DNA of 64,000 bases from Brugia malayi. Lineage: Eukaryota; Nematoda; Chromadorea; Rhabditida; Onchocercidae. Both the position numbers and the translations under genes were made by a program. Of the stretch, positions 49,601 through 63,542 are shown one piece after another. The number at the start of each line of letters is the position of its first letter. Position 1 is the first letter of the stretch. The notes beneath the pieces are model-generated. The model did not search any database, was not told where the DNA came from, and saw only the letters and a program-made list of their open reading frames with translations. Location: NCBI RefSeq assembly GCF_000002995.4, contig NW_025062475.1, positions 1,674,001-1,738,000 of the forward strand. The letters run 5' to 3'.

Positions 49601-52600
49601 CCTTATATAGCTATTGCAACATTTCTTAGTTTTCAATTTTTGGTTAGGTGTCTGGCAGTGTTGAACGTCTTATTTCTAACATCGACACTTGCTCGCGGTG
49701 ATATTACAAACGTTCGTCCAGATCCATTTCGACCAATGATTGCTTCTTTGTGGAATGTTAGTTATATTTTTAGGTTAAATTTTTAATATAAATTTTCTAT
49801 TTATTTCCTGTCTTTTACAAATCTGCTGAATATCGTTCTTATCAATAGCATTATCCCAGTTTTATAAATAACGCTTCTTAAGAGGTCGAAAAATGGAATT
49901 TATGTTCGTACAGACAATGAAAGACTGAACAAAAAGCTGAATTTATCTTCTGGAAGTCAAGAAATAATAGATCTCAGTGAAGATGAACCAAGCGGGTAAG
50001 TTATATTCTCTACATTCGACTTTAAATATAAAATCAGGGAATAATTTTTAGCATTACTTGTTGGTAATAGTAAATAGGTTCATGGATCTTCTTAATTTGA
50101 ATATCTGATTCTGCAATGATTCAGTTCACAAATATTTCTACCTTGTATAAACAGCTAAATTTAGTTATAGTGGGCACTTCCATTCGTTCACTAATTTTTG
50201 AGTGCCATCTTTTTTGTTGTATGTCTTGTCCTCAATATAAATGCAAGGAACGAGCATTGTTTCCAGAAACGTTCATAGTATAGCTAATGTTTAAAATAGG
50301 ACTAATATTGCGAGCTATATCGCTCTCCATTAGTAACTGTTTCCAAATATGACTGAGGGATCTCCATCTAGTTTTGCCAGTCTAAAATTTAGCTGGATCA
50401 CCAAATTAATAGTTCTCTTAAATTTCCTCATATGGTTAATATCAAGCGAAGGTTGATATCATTTTTCAAATTTCAGTTTACCAGAAGCAAATAAAAAAAA
50501 TATGGAGAGTAAATTAATATTGGAAGAACATGTTGAATATTGCGATTGTGTGATATGTACACTTTGTGGCATGAATCCACAGATGCACATTGAAGCTATT
50601 TTTTCAAAGATGTTATTTTATCGTTATTCGTCAAGAATGTTTCGCATGTTTTCTGAACGGTAGTATTTCATGTTTTCGTTCAGATTCTATTTCACTGGTT
50701 TTATTAACTTACCATTATAAACTATGTTTTCTTTCGTTTTGTAAAAGTTATCAGTTAGTACCATGATTATTATACGTATTGTAGGATTCTGAAACTGTCT
50801 CAGGAAACTTCATTAGACGTTATTGATATTTGTTCAGCACTTCAGAAGGAAGCAACGGATAAGGTGATTTTTTTTTGCTTATCAATTAAATTTTCTGCCA
50901 AGGTTTACTTCTATATTTTCTTTTATTCAGTCTTGCGAGTTTGTACAAATGTTTGAATATATCTTAGGCAATCGAAGAACGAAAATATCCACTGGAAGCA
51001 CTAGATCGATTTTTGCATGCAGCAATTCGATGGCTCCGAAGAGTTAGTGAAGAGGAAAAACCGGAAATTATCCAGGATGTAATAAAGGAATCGTTGAAAG
51101 TATACCTACAAATTTTTTAATAGAACATGCTGGTTTTGATAGTCATTAATATGTTCACTACAATGTCTTAGGGTTTTTTGAAGGTTTTTTCTGTATTATT
51201 TTCAATTTACGACAATTAGAATTTATAGATATGCTTAACGGATCCCATACACTTTCGTTGGCAGTGGTTAACAATACGACAGTTAGCGCGTACGCCACTT
51301 AAAATTCCGAAATTGGAATGGCTGCGTTTACATGTTTCGCCAGTCAAAGCAGGATTGCGTTCACCGTTAAAATCTATTGTAATCAACCTTGCGTCAGAGT
51401 TAAATAGTTTGTACGTACGGAAATCCTCTTGACCCTCAATTAGAAATGATGCAGTATTAGTAGAAGTAGCCTCATGATCCAGAACTGTCCAAAAATAACC
51501 TCAAATACAGCATCTCACAAACAATTTATTTATACAGCTTCAATTGTATTGTGATTTGTTATACCACCACTATTAAAACACTCCATTTTTGCAGGACACT
51601 TTGCTCACCAAGGCCATGTCCCACTGTGAACATCGAGAAATATACACCGACCGCAAAAACGAATCGCAACACTGTTACTAACGTTATTAACAATTACGTA
51701 GACACGGAAATGGAGGAAGCTCGCAAAGATTTTGATTCTTTTTCCCATCTTTTCTACAGGTTTAAGTTATTTGATGTTACCTACATACATTTTACGAAAA
51801 TAGAGGAAATTGTGTCTTATTGTTCACACTAGAGTTGCAATTGTGATGTACAGTAAATTGAGTTACTTTTTTCATTCATTTAGAGAGTGGCGATTTCAAA
51901 TATGTTCTTATTTGGGACAAGTTTGTGCTTTCCAATATAAAGCTAATTGGATTGAGTCAGGATGGAGTGCAGCTTATTATTTTAATGAAGCGATGTTTAT
52001 CAGTACTCGCCAACTTGCTCGCATGATTTCCAAGAAGTCGGAAGAGAGTCAGAATTTTCACTTCAAAAATATCAAAAAGTTCAAGAAAGCCGTTCAATGT
52101 TTGCCACCCGGTATGTTTTTAAACTTTTTCCTATAGTTGGATATAATGACTCAAAATCTTCGAATCATTCTGTAATTGTAATTTTCAGTATTCACTCCTT
52201 TTTGACCAATTTCATTTTTTATTTAGTATCACTTATTATTTACGTAATTTTTATTTGATAAAAAATCATTTCCGGGATACAAGATTTTGTTTAGCATCAT
52301 GATTATTTATAGATGATAGGATACGTCAAATCAGGCATTCACATTTTTTATGGACTTAGTGACGCTATTCCTTGATAATATTTTCTATAGATTGCAAAGA
52401 CTTATAGATTCTGTGATATTTTTTAAGCATTGTTTTCAGATTTGACAGTGGTGCAACTTTTTCTGGATTCTAGACGAATACTTTGGTTAATCAAATTATA
52501 TAGTGGTCAGCCACCATTAGTCGTGCCTGTTGCATTCCTTCCACAGGTGATTATCATGAACTATTTGTTAATGGTTACAACTCTGACGAAAATATAGGCC

Positions 52601-55600
52601 ATTCTCATAAAGACCATTCAAGGATTCGTTTCAGTATTTATTTTAAATTTAGATAATGTAATAACTTTAAGATTGTTTTCAATCGATTGACTTACTCAAA
52701 TATTTTTTGTCTTAATTCGAATCAATGTACTGCAACGGTGTCTCTAATTTGTCTACAGGGAAAAAAAATCCTACCGTAATTGGATTTACGTCATAATGTA
52801 ATGGGACTTGAAGTGAAATCAAATTTATTATTTAACATATTTAATAAGTATAGTATTGAAGGCATAGCTTATACTGTTCCAATAAATAAATTTTGAATTC
52901 CAGGAAAAAAAATTTGACTTAAGTGAAAAAAACATGTATAATGAATAATATTTAAAGAATGTCCTGTTGTTGTTTTGTTTGTCTTTTCAAATCAAATCTT
53001 GAAAAATTGCCCTCAGGATGACGTCCTTCTGAAACGTTTTGTAACCTTGTTGGCGGAGAATGATGCATCAGGAAATCTTAGTAAAACATGCACAGATCCC
53101 AAAGAATATTGGCAGATAAGAAGGAAGTTGGACAAAAAGCTGAAGGTTAAGTTTCTTGGCTTATTATGCAGCTGTTGAATTTTGAGCGTTTTGTCTCTTT
53201 TTTTTTTTTTTTTTGATTGTGAAGTTTTATACCATTATCTAAATGGAAGATGCATTATAAATAGAGAAAAAAGATGAATTTTTGATAAAAATGGTAGAAT
53301 TTTTTGGTAGCAAAAGTGGGAAATTGTGAACGTTGTCAAATTTTTGCAGATTTTGGTTAATGAGGTGCAAGCAGAATGGTTTGGAATTTTCTCCGTTCTA
53401 CTTTTGCCTTCTGTCAGTGTAAATGCTGCGCGCATTTCAGCTATCAGCGAATTAATGAGCAGTGGACTTTCAAGAAGTTTTGCAAGTGTATGTATAACTA
53501 GATTTTATTTTTTATTGTTGCTTAAGCGGAGCTATTTTTCCATTTTGTTACAAAAACGCTGTACAATTTTGAAGTAGAGAAAACATGGATATGAGAAAAA
53601 AGCTTACCAAACATGGCACTGATAATTCGATCAAGATAATATTTCACTCTGAATATCCTTGCATGACGGCTACAAGAGTAATGTAGCTCTTTTTAAATTT
53701 ATTTTAGCTTTTTTCTAGGCATTAGTCGAGAATTTGGATCTGTCGACAACAAACTGGCGAAAGTTAGTGCAGAGGTTTTCAAGTTTAGAAAATTTCGATG
53801 AAACTATTGTCACGCATATTGCTGATCATCGAAATCATTGGATATCGAAATTTGGAAAGCAACCATTCGTTCGTGATTTCTCAAGCAGTTATGTTTTGTT
53901 TTGCGTCTCACCGGTAAGTCCAACTTTTTAACTCTTTTTCAAGTAGTTTATCTAGGACATAACAGAAACTTTTTTGATTTAATTTCTTCAAGTTTTCTGT
54001 TCTAATTGTCCAAATGTAAAAGATTTTCTGATTCCATTAAAGAAATCAGTCTTACTGAGCCAAGAGAGATTCGTCACAACCGCAACCGCAGAACTTTGCA
54101 ATGATATTGTTTGACAGTAACATTCTCACTGCTTTGATTCCAGGAATTAGCTTCATTTCCTTTCGAGCTTTTGCCGGTGATAGAGTCGCACAAGCGTGTC
54201 TGCAGGATATCATCATTTCATATGTTCGAGAAACTATTATCTCTTTCCGAAAAGGTTTTTTCCTTTTTAACTGTTTTCTCTCTCTGTTAAGACTTCTGAA
54301 ATTTCTTCCTTATGATGCAGTTTTAGATACCAAAGACAGTTAATGGGATGAATTCTTTCTATGTGCTCGATCCTGGAGGTGATTTAACTGATACACAGAA
54401 AAGGCTTTCCAAAGAACTAGAGAAGTATACTTGTTGGAAAGGAACAATTGGAGCTGCACCAAAGCCGGAAGAATTACGTAACTCGTTAGAAACTAATGAT
54501 CTATTCTTGTAAGCTTAACTTGTAATTTTTTTATTTTAATGTTTTCATGTATATGAAGGAAAACTCAGCAATTTTAAATAATTGTTCTACATTGTGCTGT
54601 TGTTTTTATCCTCCCTACAAATTCTTATAACATTTCAGTTTCTTTCCATTATTCAGGCTTTTTCTTTTTTAAGTTATATGGGTCACGGAAGTGGTGGTAG
54701 ATATTTCGGAAGGTCAACAGTATTGCGGAGTAATATTCGCGCCGTATCACTGCTTATGGGTTGCTCCAGGTTTAATATCCTTTTTTGCATGATCTCACGA
54801 AATTGAAATTTCAATCAGACAAAATGATAAGGGATATGTTAATATCTAATGTTTTATTATTTAAAATTCAATTGAATTTTTAGTGTTCGAATAACTTACG
54901 AAGGCGAAGGATTCGACGGGAGAGGTGCGATTTACGATTATGTTATAGCAAAGTGTCCTTGTGTTGTTGGTTGTCTTTGGATGGTGAGTTATGCTTAAAT
55001 GACTCGGAATTAGATTTGAAATCACGGAATGAGATGGTTTGTAAAGAACAGATACTTGTACATAAACTGATGTTCGAGATATATTATTTGATTAATTGAT
55101 GTAACTAATACAAAACTTGAAGGCATACTCTAATTCGGAAATTTTAATATCTCTTTGCCTAAGGTCACAGATGGTGAAATTGACAGAGTACTCTTAGCTC
55201 TTCTGGATTTCTGTTTCTCGGGAATTCGAAAAGCGAATGGTGATAAAATTGAGCCAAAGTAAGTTTTTAAGAAATATTTTATAAAGTTTAACATCAACAG
55301 TTAAAACTGTTTCATTTTTACAGTTCATAAATTTTATTTTATTTATGTACTGTTTATCAAGTCATATTTTAGTTAGAAAGAAAACATAGTGGGCAGTATA
55401 TTAAATTTCTTTGCTGAAAATAAAGCTCTTGATTGAAAGATATTTCAGTTCATCATATCGATTACTGATAGATGGAATCGCATACGCTCGTACGGCATGT
55501 AAGTTAAAGTACATGACTGGTGGTGCTGTTGTTGCATATGGATTACCCATTGTAACCTATCTGTCGGAGGATATGATGGAGATGAAGCAACAATCCAAAA

Positions 55601-55692
55601 CAACGCAACTTTTTAACAAAGATACTACTTTGTTACCGAAATCGAGGGAATTATTAGTTACTCGACTTATTGAGAAAGGCAGTCTTTACTGA
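46683..55692 (+). CDS. sep-1: Separase, cohesin-cleaving cysteine protease (C50)
   Basis: Cuts the cohesin kleisin at anaphase onset under securin control. Exons: 46683-46781, 47000-47098, 47158-47295, 47543-47668, 47938-48174, 48360-48536, 48926-49088, 49317-49461, 49648-49756, 49883-49995, 50477-50659, 50785-50863, 50968-51099, 51265-51410, 51595-51759, 51884-52110, 52440-52546, 53017-53145, 53350-53487, 53719-53913, 54144-54254, 54327-54508, 54674-54769, 54884-54983, 55164-55258, 55449-55692. All phases agree; 1244 aa, close to C. elegans SEP-1. N-terminal half is helical-repeat-like, with a Cys cluster CDCVICTLCGMNP. The C-terminal protease has ELASFPFELLPVIE, SFYVLDPGGDL, catalytic His1071 in YMGHGSGGRY and Cys1097 in LLMGCSS, 26 residues apart as in SEP-1. 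The catalytic dyad is intact. Confidence 0.95.
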
Positions 55693-58569
55693 AGAAGCTG
55701 TTAAAAAGTATTTGAATTTGCAAATGATGTTTTCATAAGTTTCCTGACCGAATTTTTTTTTTATTAAAATTGTGTGCTGTCATTACGAAATTCCACTTTG
55801 GTCTTCATCATAAGAATTTCATAGCTCTTATCTTTATTATACAACATTTGCACATAAAATGCATTATTTCCAGTTAAATTAATTATATTCCTGCTCATAT
55901 TCTAATAATGGTGGTAGGTGCTTCCCGAGAGTATATAAATTTTTTTTTGGATGAATCCAAAATTTAAAAAATATGCGAAACTTCAGCAAATCTAGAAATA
56001 GATATCGCCAGTATGCGCGACTTTTTTGGTTCATTGTCGCTGTATAGGCGTTTGCACCTGTAAATATATATTAGTCCAAAAATAGCTAGTGCTTTTACTT
56101 CAACACTTTGCGAAAATTTAAAATGTGTATAAACTTGAAAAGTGAAAAATTTTTCAGAAGTGTTTGACAGTATAAGAAGTGCAAACTGTTCTCCACATTG
56201 TTCTTCAGGTACTTTTTGCCTCATGTGATTGAATCACATACTGTCTCTTTTTTCTCTGTGTGCTTGTTCTTTCATTTTTATTCAATTCTTTTTTTTTTTT
56301 TTTTTTTTGAATTTTATCTTTATCTGTATACGTGCCGCATGTATTCTGTGTAGAACAATTTTATAAAATGTCTCTTTAAATAGCTGAATTTTAAGATTCT
56401 ACATTGTTTAGTACTTGTAAGGATGAAATATCAACACACTGCTATAGCAATAAATATCGTACTTTCAATGTTTTATATGAGATGACGGGTATGTCTAACC
56501 GACGATGTTTTGATTCATTTGTTTGTAAACTAAGAGTGATTGGAAGTGCAGTTAACAACGGCTTACATTCATTCTTTTCCTTACATTAAATTAGATTTCA
56601 TCTCACGTATCATTTACGTATTATGAAAATGGCTATTATGACAAATAGATAAATACATAAATATCTGTTCGTGTTTTTAGAATGATACTTTCTTTCATCG
56701 TTGTTCTTTTTATGCAGACAAAATATGCGATGATACCATCGATTTGAATATGTTAATCGCTGCATATATTCAGTGAAGATGATGGAGTATTCATTCGAAC
56801 ATCCCATAAACAGAAAAGTGTCCTTCATTTTTTATTTTTTGATCAAACAAAAGAAAAAAAAAAAAAAAAGTTAAATTGACTGTAAAGTCTAAACTTGCTG
56901 AGAATGAGTTAATATCATTTTCATATATTATGAATCACATTGTTTATACAGAATAATTCATAGTAATGAATGATGATAATGATGATGATCACTCTTATTA
57001 TTAACCAAATAATGCTTATCACAATAACCATAACCATCTCTGTACAGTAAGTAGCATTTACTACTTCAGGAATGTTTGAAGAGAAGAGGTGAGCAAATCG
57101 TGCACTGTTGTTAGCATTGTTATGTATTGAATAATGGTGCTGAATATATGTATGTGTATGTATAGGTGTGTGTCTGTCTGTTGCTTGTGAATGATTTTGA
57201 TGAAATTTTCAAGGATAAATCAGAATTTAGGACTATTTTCGCAACGATAATTATTGATTTCAAGGTTACTAAGCAGCAATTTTGGCGATACACTAATTCA
57301 TCCTTATACATCGATTGGATGATTTAAAAGAGCTGGTTACATTTGCAAATTTAAGGTCTTTTTTTTTTTTTAAATTTTACTTCATTTATGATTTATTTTT
57401 TTTTTACGCCAAATGTAAATTCTAAATGTAGCAAAATGAAATTAATTAATAATAGCTCTATTAATAGATCTAATTTTATCAGATACTAATTTTATGTCTA
57501 TTAATGCAATTACTCCATCATTCATTTTAACATTTTTTGTAGATTTAAAAGCAATCTATAGCTTAGTTTTAAACATTAAATAGATTTGTATGAAGTGAAA
57601 GCTTAAACTGGGCTGCACATGAAGAACGATTTAAGTTGTTTTCGGAGCTGAAACAATAAATTTCAATCACAGAAGCATACTGCTGAAGCTTATTTTTTTA
57701 ATTATTATAAATTATAATTGTTTTTTTTTTTTTGATTTGATGAAGTGTGTTGTTTTTAATATTTTAATATGCGCCATATTGTATGTTTTCTTTGTTTTAA
57801 AATATTCCAATAATTGGAAAGAAAGCAATTATTACAATGTAAAAAAAAAAAAAAAAAATAACTCTTAGTTATTTACAATTTCACAAAAAAAAAAAATTTT
57901 CAATTTTTTTTTTGTAAATTCACGAAATTTTTTTTTTTTTCGGAAACTTTTTTCTAGTTAATTCATCGAAAATTTCAATTGTATAAAATTTCTAAACATC
58001 AGTTAACATCAATAATTTCCAAAATTTTATTGTATGAATTGGTAACATTTGTATCATACATTCATTAATGATAGATGATAATATCCCAGAAATTGTCATC
58101 AGTAATTGTTGCATTAGGAATTAATTCATTTATATCCGGAACAATGTATATAACCATCGTATTTAGAAGAGTACAGTAGACTAATGAGATAAATCATTAA
58201 CCCAAATATTAGGCACAATACATTAGTGATTGTATAAGTCAACGTGTCCTAAAATTATTTCCTTTTATCGTTTTTTCTCTTTGTTTTTTTCTCTCTCTCT
58301 CCCTCTCTTCTCTCTCCCTCTCTCCTATCTATCTCCTCAAAAGAAAAAGAAAAAAAAAATGAATGAAAATATTTTGTTTTGTTGAAATTTTTCCATTTTA
58401 ACATTAAATGATAAAAGCAAAAGCAAAAGAAAAAAAAAAGAACGCATAGGATGAGAATTGATTGTGTTCGTTTTATTCTTTTAAAAGTAATCTTTGATCG
58501 ATCAAGGACTGACTATTTTGAATTAAAGAGAAAAAAAATTTTGTTGATATAGTAGTAGTATGAAATGAT

Positions 58570-58575
58570 TTCCTT

Positions 58576-58610
<35 letters not shown>

Positions 58611-59163
58611 TGACTTGTCTAATACTATCTATAACTGCTAGAGATTTAGACTACTGCAATTTTGCAATAATATGTGCTATTTTTGGAAACTAGTAGCATG
58701 CTAAGAGTATTTCGAGACAATTTTAATTTATCATCGAGAGTAGACATATTGCAAAAGAATGAGTGATAGAACGATAGAGAATGAATAATCATAGCAAATT
58801 AATCAGGAAGAGATGAAAACTAAAAGAGCGAAAGGAGAAGGGAAAAAAAAAAGAAAAAAAGTAGATGCTAAGAGAATTGTTGGTTAATTTTCAGATATAT
58901 GATATTATTTGAGAGAAAAGAGATTAGAAGGGAAATATTCTTTAAAAAAGATCGAGACAGAATATATAGGAGGAGAGAGAGAGAGGGAGAGAGAGAGAGA
59001 GAGAGGTTGACAATTGAAGTGTGATACATATAGCCTGCAGTGCAACTGACTGGTACCGGATGGTACCAATGCGCGGATCTGCAACGATTCTTGCTGGTGA
59101 GCATTTCCTCTGGGATAGTGGTAGTTGGTTACCGTGCTGTCAATTCATTGAAATTTAACTTTC

Positions 59164-59204
<41 letters not shown>

Positions 59205-59620
59205 ATTTTTCTGTTTTTTTCCTCGTTATCATTTAGTAACACATCAGTGTTCCCATCGATAGAATGAATATTTGATGAATCGTAGAGCAATCATTTCTTA
59301 TTCTTCTACCGCGGTTGCTTATCTCAGGAGAAATATACCAGCTGAAATTGGAGTGTCCTCTTTCTCTCCCTCTCCCTCTCTCTCTCCCTCTCCCTCTCTC
59401 TCTCTCTCTTATATTTTCGTTTCCTAATCAAAGTACATCATTTTACTCTTTGCAATTTTCTTTTCCACATTGCTACTAGCTATTTATCTGAAGAAAAAGC
59501 CGCTTATTTGATAAAAAATTAATTTTTTTATAATGCCTAAATTTTTTTTTTCTTTTTTTTTTTTTTACATGAAAATAAAAAAAAAACATGAAGAGAGAAA
59601 GAGAGAGAGAGAGAGGTGGG
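58570..59620. repeat. Cluster of GA and CT microsatellites
   Basis: Five purine/pyrimidine tracts (58577-58609 GA, 58972-59006 GA, 59162-59202 CT, 59360-59410 CT, 59594-59616 GA) within about 1 kb, in alternating orientation around a GC-richer core at 59030-59150. They could fold back on each other in single strands. Confidence 0.8.
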
Positions 59621-59774
59621 AGAAAGAGGACAGCAAAAAAAAAAAAAGAGAAAGAGAAAGGATGATGAAAAAGATTGGATAATTTAATGATAAGAAATGA
59701 AATGAGCATTATTATAAGATCAGTCAATGAAATCGATCTATGCTAACTGATAATTGTTATCAAGTGTTCAACTT

Positions 59775-59801
59775 GAGATAAGATAAGATAAGATAAGATA
59801 A
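59775..59801. repeat. (GATAA)n tract, five units
   Basis: Five consecutive GATAA units forming repeated AGATAAG, the consensus for GATA factors. Could be a regulatory cluster or a plain microsatellite. Confidence 0.8.
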
Positions 59802-61330
59802 GGAAGAAAGGCATATCATTGTAAATTTTTATATTTCATAATGGCACTATTGCATATTATTGTTTGAATTTGAATTTTTTTTTTTTTTTGTTTTTGATAT
59901 ACATATATGAATGTAACAGTTGATTACATTGATAAATTTAATGAAATGTAGTGAAGTAATCATTTCAGATTGTCTAAGAAAAAAGGAAAGGAGAATTCCT
60001 CTCAGTATGTAATAATTATTATCAGTAATCATCGGATAAGATTTGTCTAAATAGTTAAGATTATATCATTAAGCATTTATTTACTACTATTACATCGATA
60101 TCATATTTCAAATCTTTTTTTTTTTTTTTTGAATTAGGATAATTATCCTTTGTTAATCGTTAGGATGTCTTGTATTATTAAGTTGGATTTCATTAAATTT
60201 AATTAAATTAAACTAAAATAGCATGTATATTCTCTGTGTAAACTAATATAATTGAAGACATTATTTTTCTAATTCTAAAATATGAATTATTTCTTGTGTA
60301 TTACTCTTCATTCATTCGATGATAATGCTATATTTGTGAATGAATTTTTCAGCAATTATGATAAGTGTGATTTGATTACGTTGATTAGATAGGTAATTGT
60401 ATCTGAAATTATGCTAAATGCACGTTACTTGTTATCATTTATTATATCTATCTTATCATGATATCTATTATCACCTTGTTAGTGAATGTTGGTTGATAAG
60501 GTAGTAGTGTGGTGTGGGAATGGAAGGAAGAGATCATGCATGTCTGTTTGATTGTTATGGTGATAATTATCATTTCAAATGCTCTTCATAATTTTGCTAT
60601 GAAGAAAGGAATGCTAGAGAGGAGACAGTTTAAGGATTGAAAGAAAGGATGGAAGAGAAATTGGAAAGATGAAATTCATGGTGAAGAAGGTTATCTCGAG
60701 AGATAAAGGATATCAATCAGTTCAGTTGGAACAACAATCCATTTGGTCAATTTGTCATTTTATCTTTTTGACTCTTTAAGACTAAAGATTTCTTATAAAT
60801 GTTAACATTATTATTAGCTTTATGTAAACTAATCTTGTTGAAGTAAATTTCATGATTAACAATTTAACTCTGATGAAGAAGCAGTGAATTTTTGATTGGA
60901 AAATATAGACTTTAAAATATAACTGATAATATTTATAAAATGAAGAATATTACTTTAGATAAACCTAACAAAGTAAGGAAGCTATAAGAAGTAGCAGAGA
61001 ATTTTTGTTTCTTTTTTTTTTTTTTTTTTCTCATTTTATTTTCTTTTTTCTCTTAATTACTTTCAATTTATGATCTTTATCATCTTATTCTGAATTTTCA
61101 TTTCAAAAACTGTCTTCTTCATAGCTTATTCAACTTTTCGTTTGTCAAACAAGCAAAAGAAGTATAATAAATAAACAAAATGGTATTGGTTGGTACGATG
61201 AGGAAGATGAGGACAGTGTATTATATTTTTTTCTGACTGTTTCTCCTTTGAACTCGACATAATTTTCAAACTCGTTTCAACTTCCTATGTTTCTTTTAGA
61301 TATTGAAGGTGAGAGGGAACGCTTTGATTG

Positions 61331-61367
<37 letters not shown>

Positions 61368-63371
61368 TTTGAAGTGAACAGGCACTGTTTCTTTCAGTAA
61401 ATCATAGTGTCACGATAATATTGTATGCACGAAACTACGTTTATTTTCACTTTTACTTCATTTTGTCAACAACATTTGGCATTTTTTTTTTTTTTTCCCT
61501 AAGCTTAGCGAATTATTTTCACATTGTTTAATTTTGCCTCATTTATTTTAATTTCTAACCATTTAATCTCTTAAAAGTTACTTATTACATTTTTTTTTTT
61601 TTTTTTTTTTTTTTTTGCTTTTATTATCAATTCTTTTATAAACTTGTTATTTTGTTATCAAACTTATTAGACATTAATTTTGGTTAATAATAATACCATT
61701 GAATTTGTTTTATTTTCAATGATTTGCATTCAAATTTGATTTAATTGAATAATTTCATCTGCAATTTGCAACAGAAAACGGATAAACTTTGTTAATTTCT
61801 CTTAGTATATTGTTGAATCTTTGTTATATCTGTCAATAATTACAGGTTTTTTTTTTTTTTTTTGATAGGTCTTAAGAAAATGGGACAAATGGGATAACTG
61901 TTGATTATTTTATTTGTTTCACTTTTTGATGTTTATTTCGATCAAGAAATGACAACAAACACATAGTTAAAACAAGGAAATTTGATAAAAATTTTATACT
62001 ATCACACAATAATTTATAATTTGAAAACCACGAAAAGAAAAAATGAAAAAAATTTCAAAATATTTCAATAGCCTTGACCCAAACCCAATGAATTTCTATC
62101 CTTCTCTCATTTCTTATTGTCATTTTTTCCATTAATTCATTTTGCTTTCGGAATTTTTCATTATATCTGTCTATTATTTAAGATTATTGCTTACTTCCTG
62201 TAGTTATTCTCATTGATTTTTTCAAAGTGATAACTTTATCAGATAATTGTTTTCATTTTCTTTTCAAACAAAAAAAGAAAGAAAGGAAATAAGCATTCTT
62301 TTATGAAGAAATATGCATCAAATATTTAGTAAAGTATGATTTAATAATGTCAGAATTGTTGTACACAAAAAACAAACAATAATATCTTTGCTTGACCTCA
62401 ATTTTAAAAAGGTTATTAACATCGATGTGAAGAGTCGATTAAAAAAAAAAAACATATATATTGGAATGCTTGTAATGATGCCACACCTGTGGACACATTC
62501 GAACAACAATTTAATGATCTACTGACTCATCAATTGCCTTTTTAAAAAAAAAAAAAAAATATTGAGGAGGAGAAATTCCTCATTGCACACTTCTAATTAT
62601 CTCTATTTATTTATTTAACAAAACAAATCTATCCTTATGTTTTTTTTTTTTTTTTTTTTTTTGTTCTTTTAATGAAAAGTTAGCTATTTTCAAATTTAGT
62701 GAGAATAAAAAAAAAAAAATTCATGTCATATTTATGATTTAATGTAATATCAATTTTCTAAAAATTTTACTAACTTTTTGCAAAGTTTTATTCCATTTGT
62801 TTGTTAAATTTCTCATTAAAGTTTTCTTTTTTTTTTTTTTTTTTTTTTTTTAACAAGAAAATTATTTGAGTGAAATTTATGTGAATGTTTAGTTTTATTT
62901 ATAGTAATATATGGCATAATTTATTTATTGATTGATCTAAATTAATACGAATGTTTTATATTATCTGTTTTGTTTCTAATTAATCAATTAATTTCGTCGA
63001 GAACAAGTTTTTTTTTTTTTTTTTTTTTAAAAATAACGCAGCGAAAATGTATATTTCATTTTTATATATACGAATAAAACAATCAAATATTTTCTTTTTT
63101 CAGATTTCTTCTTCTATTTCTCAACATTTGATAATACAAACAATAAACAACGTTACTACAAATAAGGAGAGAAAGAGAAAAAGAAGAAAAGAAAGGGAGA
63201 GAGAGAGAGAGAGAGGGCAAGGGTGTATATGGTGAAAGGAATTAACGAAGGATCAAGTGATAAATAGTTCGAAAATCTTTACTGCTATTACTATTTTTGC
63301 TAATTATTAAAGTACTATTCAAATTTATTCTTATTACTATATAATTATTATTATTATTATTATTAGTGATA

Positions 63372-63542
63372 ATGCAATTATTACTATTATTATATTCATC
63401 AACATATTCATTCGTCTTCTTCTTCCTTACAACATTATTATATTTATCTGTTGTACAAACTGTTACTGTACCATCAACTACTGCTATCAATAATTTGCAT
63501 TGTAATGCAGCATTTAAACAAGCAGCTGAAATTAATGAACCA
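63372..63542 (+). CDS. First exon of a secreted/membrane protein, gene truncated by window end
   Basis: ATG at 63372 opens 57 codons ending at GAACCA|GTAAGT, a consensus donor in phase 0. The first about 33 residues are strongly hydrophobic (QLLLLLYSSTYSFVFFFLTT), like a signal peptide, followed by VQTVTVPSTTAINNLHCNAA and FKQAAEINEP. No second exon is evident by 64000. Function not recognisable from this piece. An ATT-type trinucleotide run directly before the ATG makes the exact start uncertain. Confidence 0.5.

Larger units (their letters stand above)
55693..63371. other. Long intergenic region rich in GA/CT and poly-A/T tracts
   Basis: No gene model could be supported. Simple repeats: CT at 58290-58330, GA at 58577-58609, GA at 58972-59006, CT at 59162-59202, CT at 59360-59410, GA at 59594-59616, (AGATA) at 59775-59800, T runs at 61330, 61590, 62640 and 62830, GA at 63196-63216. 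A GC-richer island is at 59030-59150. The separase 3' UTR occupies the start; the promoter of the gene at 63372 occupies the end. Confidence 0.5.

Noticed and set aside
56404..56589. 61-codon plus-strand open frame downstream of separase
   Set aside because: No initiation context, no splice partners and no recognisable motifs.
57600..57660. Short frame NWAAHEERFKLFSELKQ ending in TAA
   Set aside because: Only about 18 codons with a weak acceptor and no upstream exon; chance is likely.
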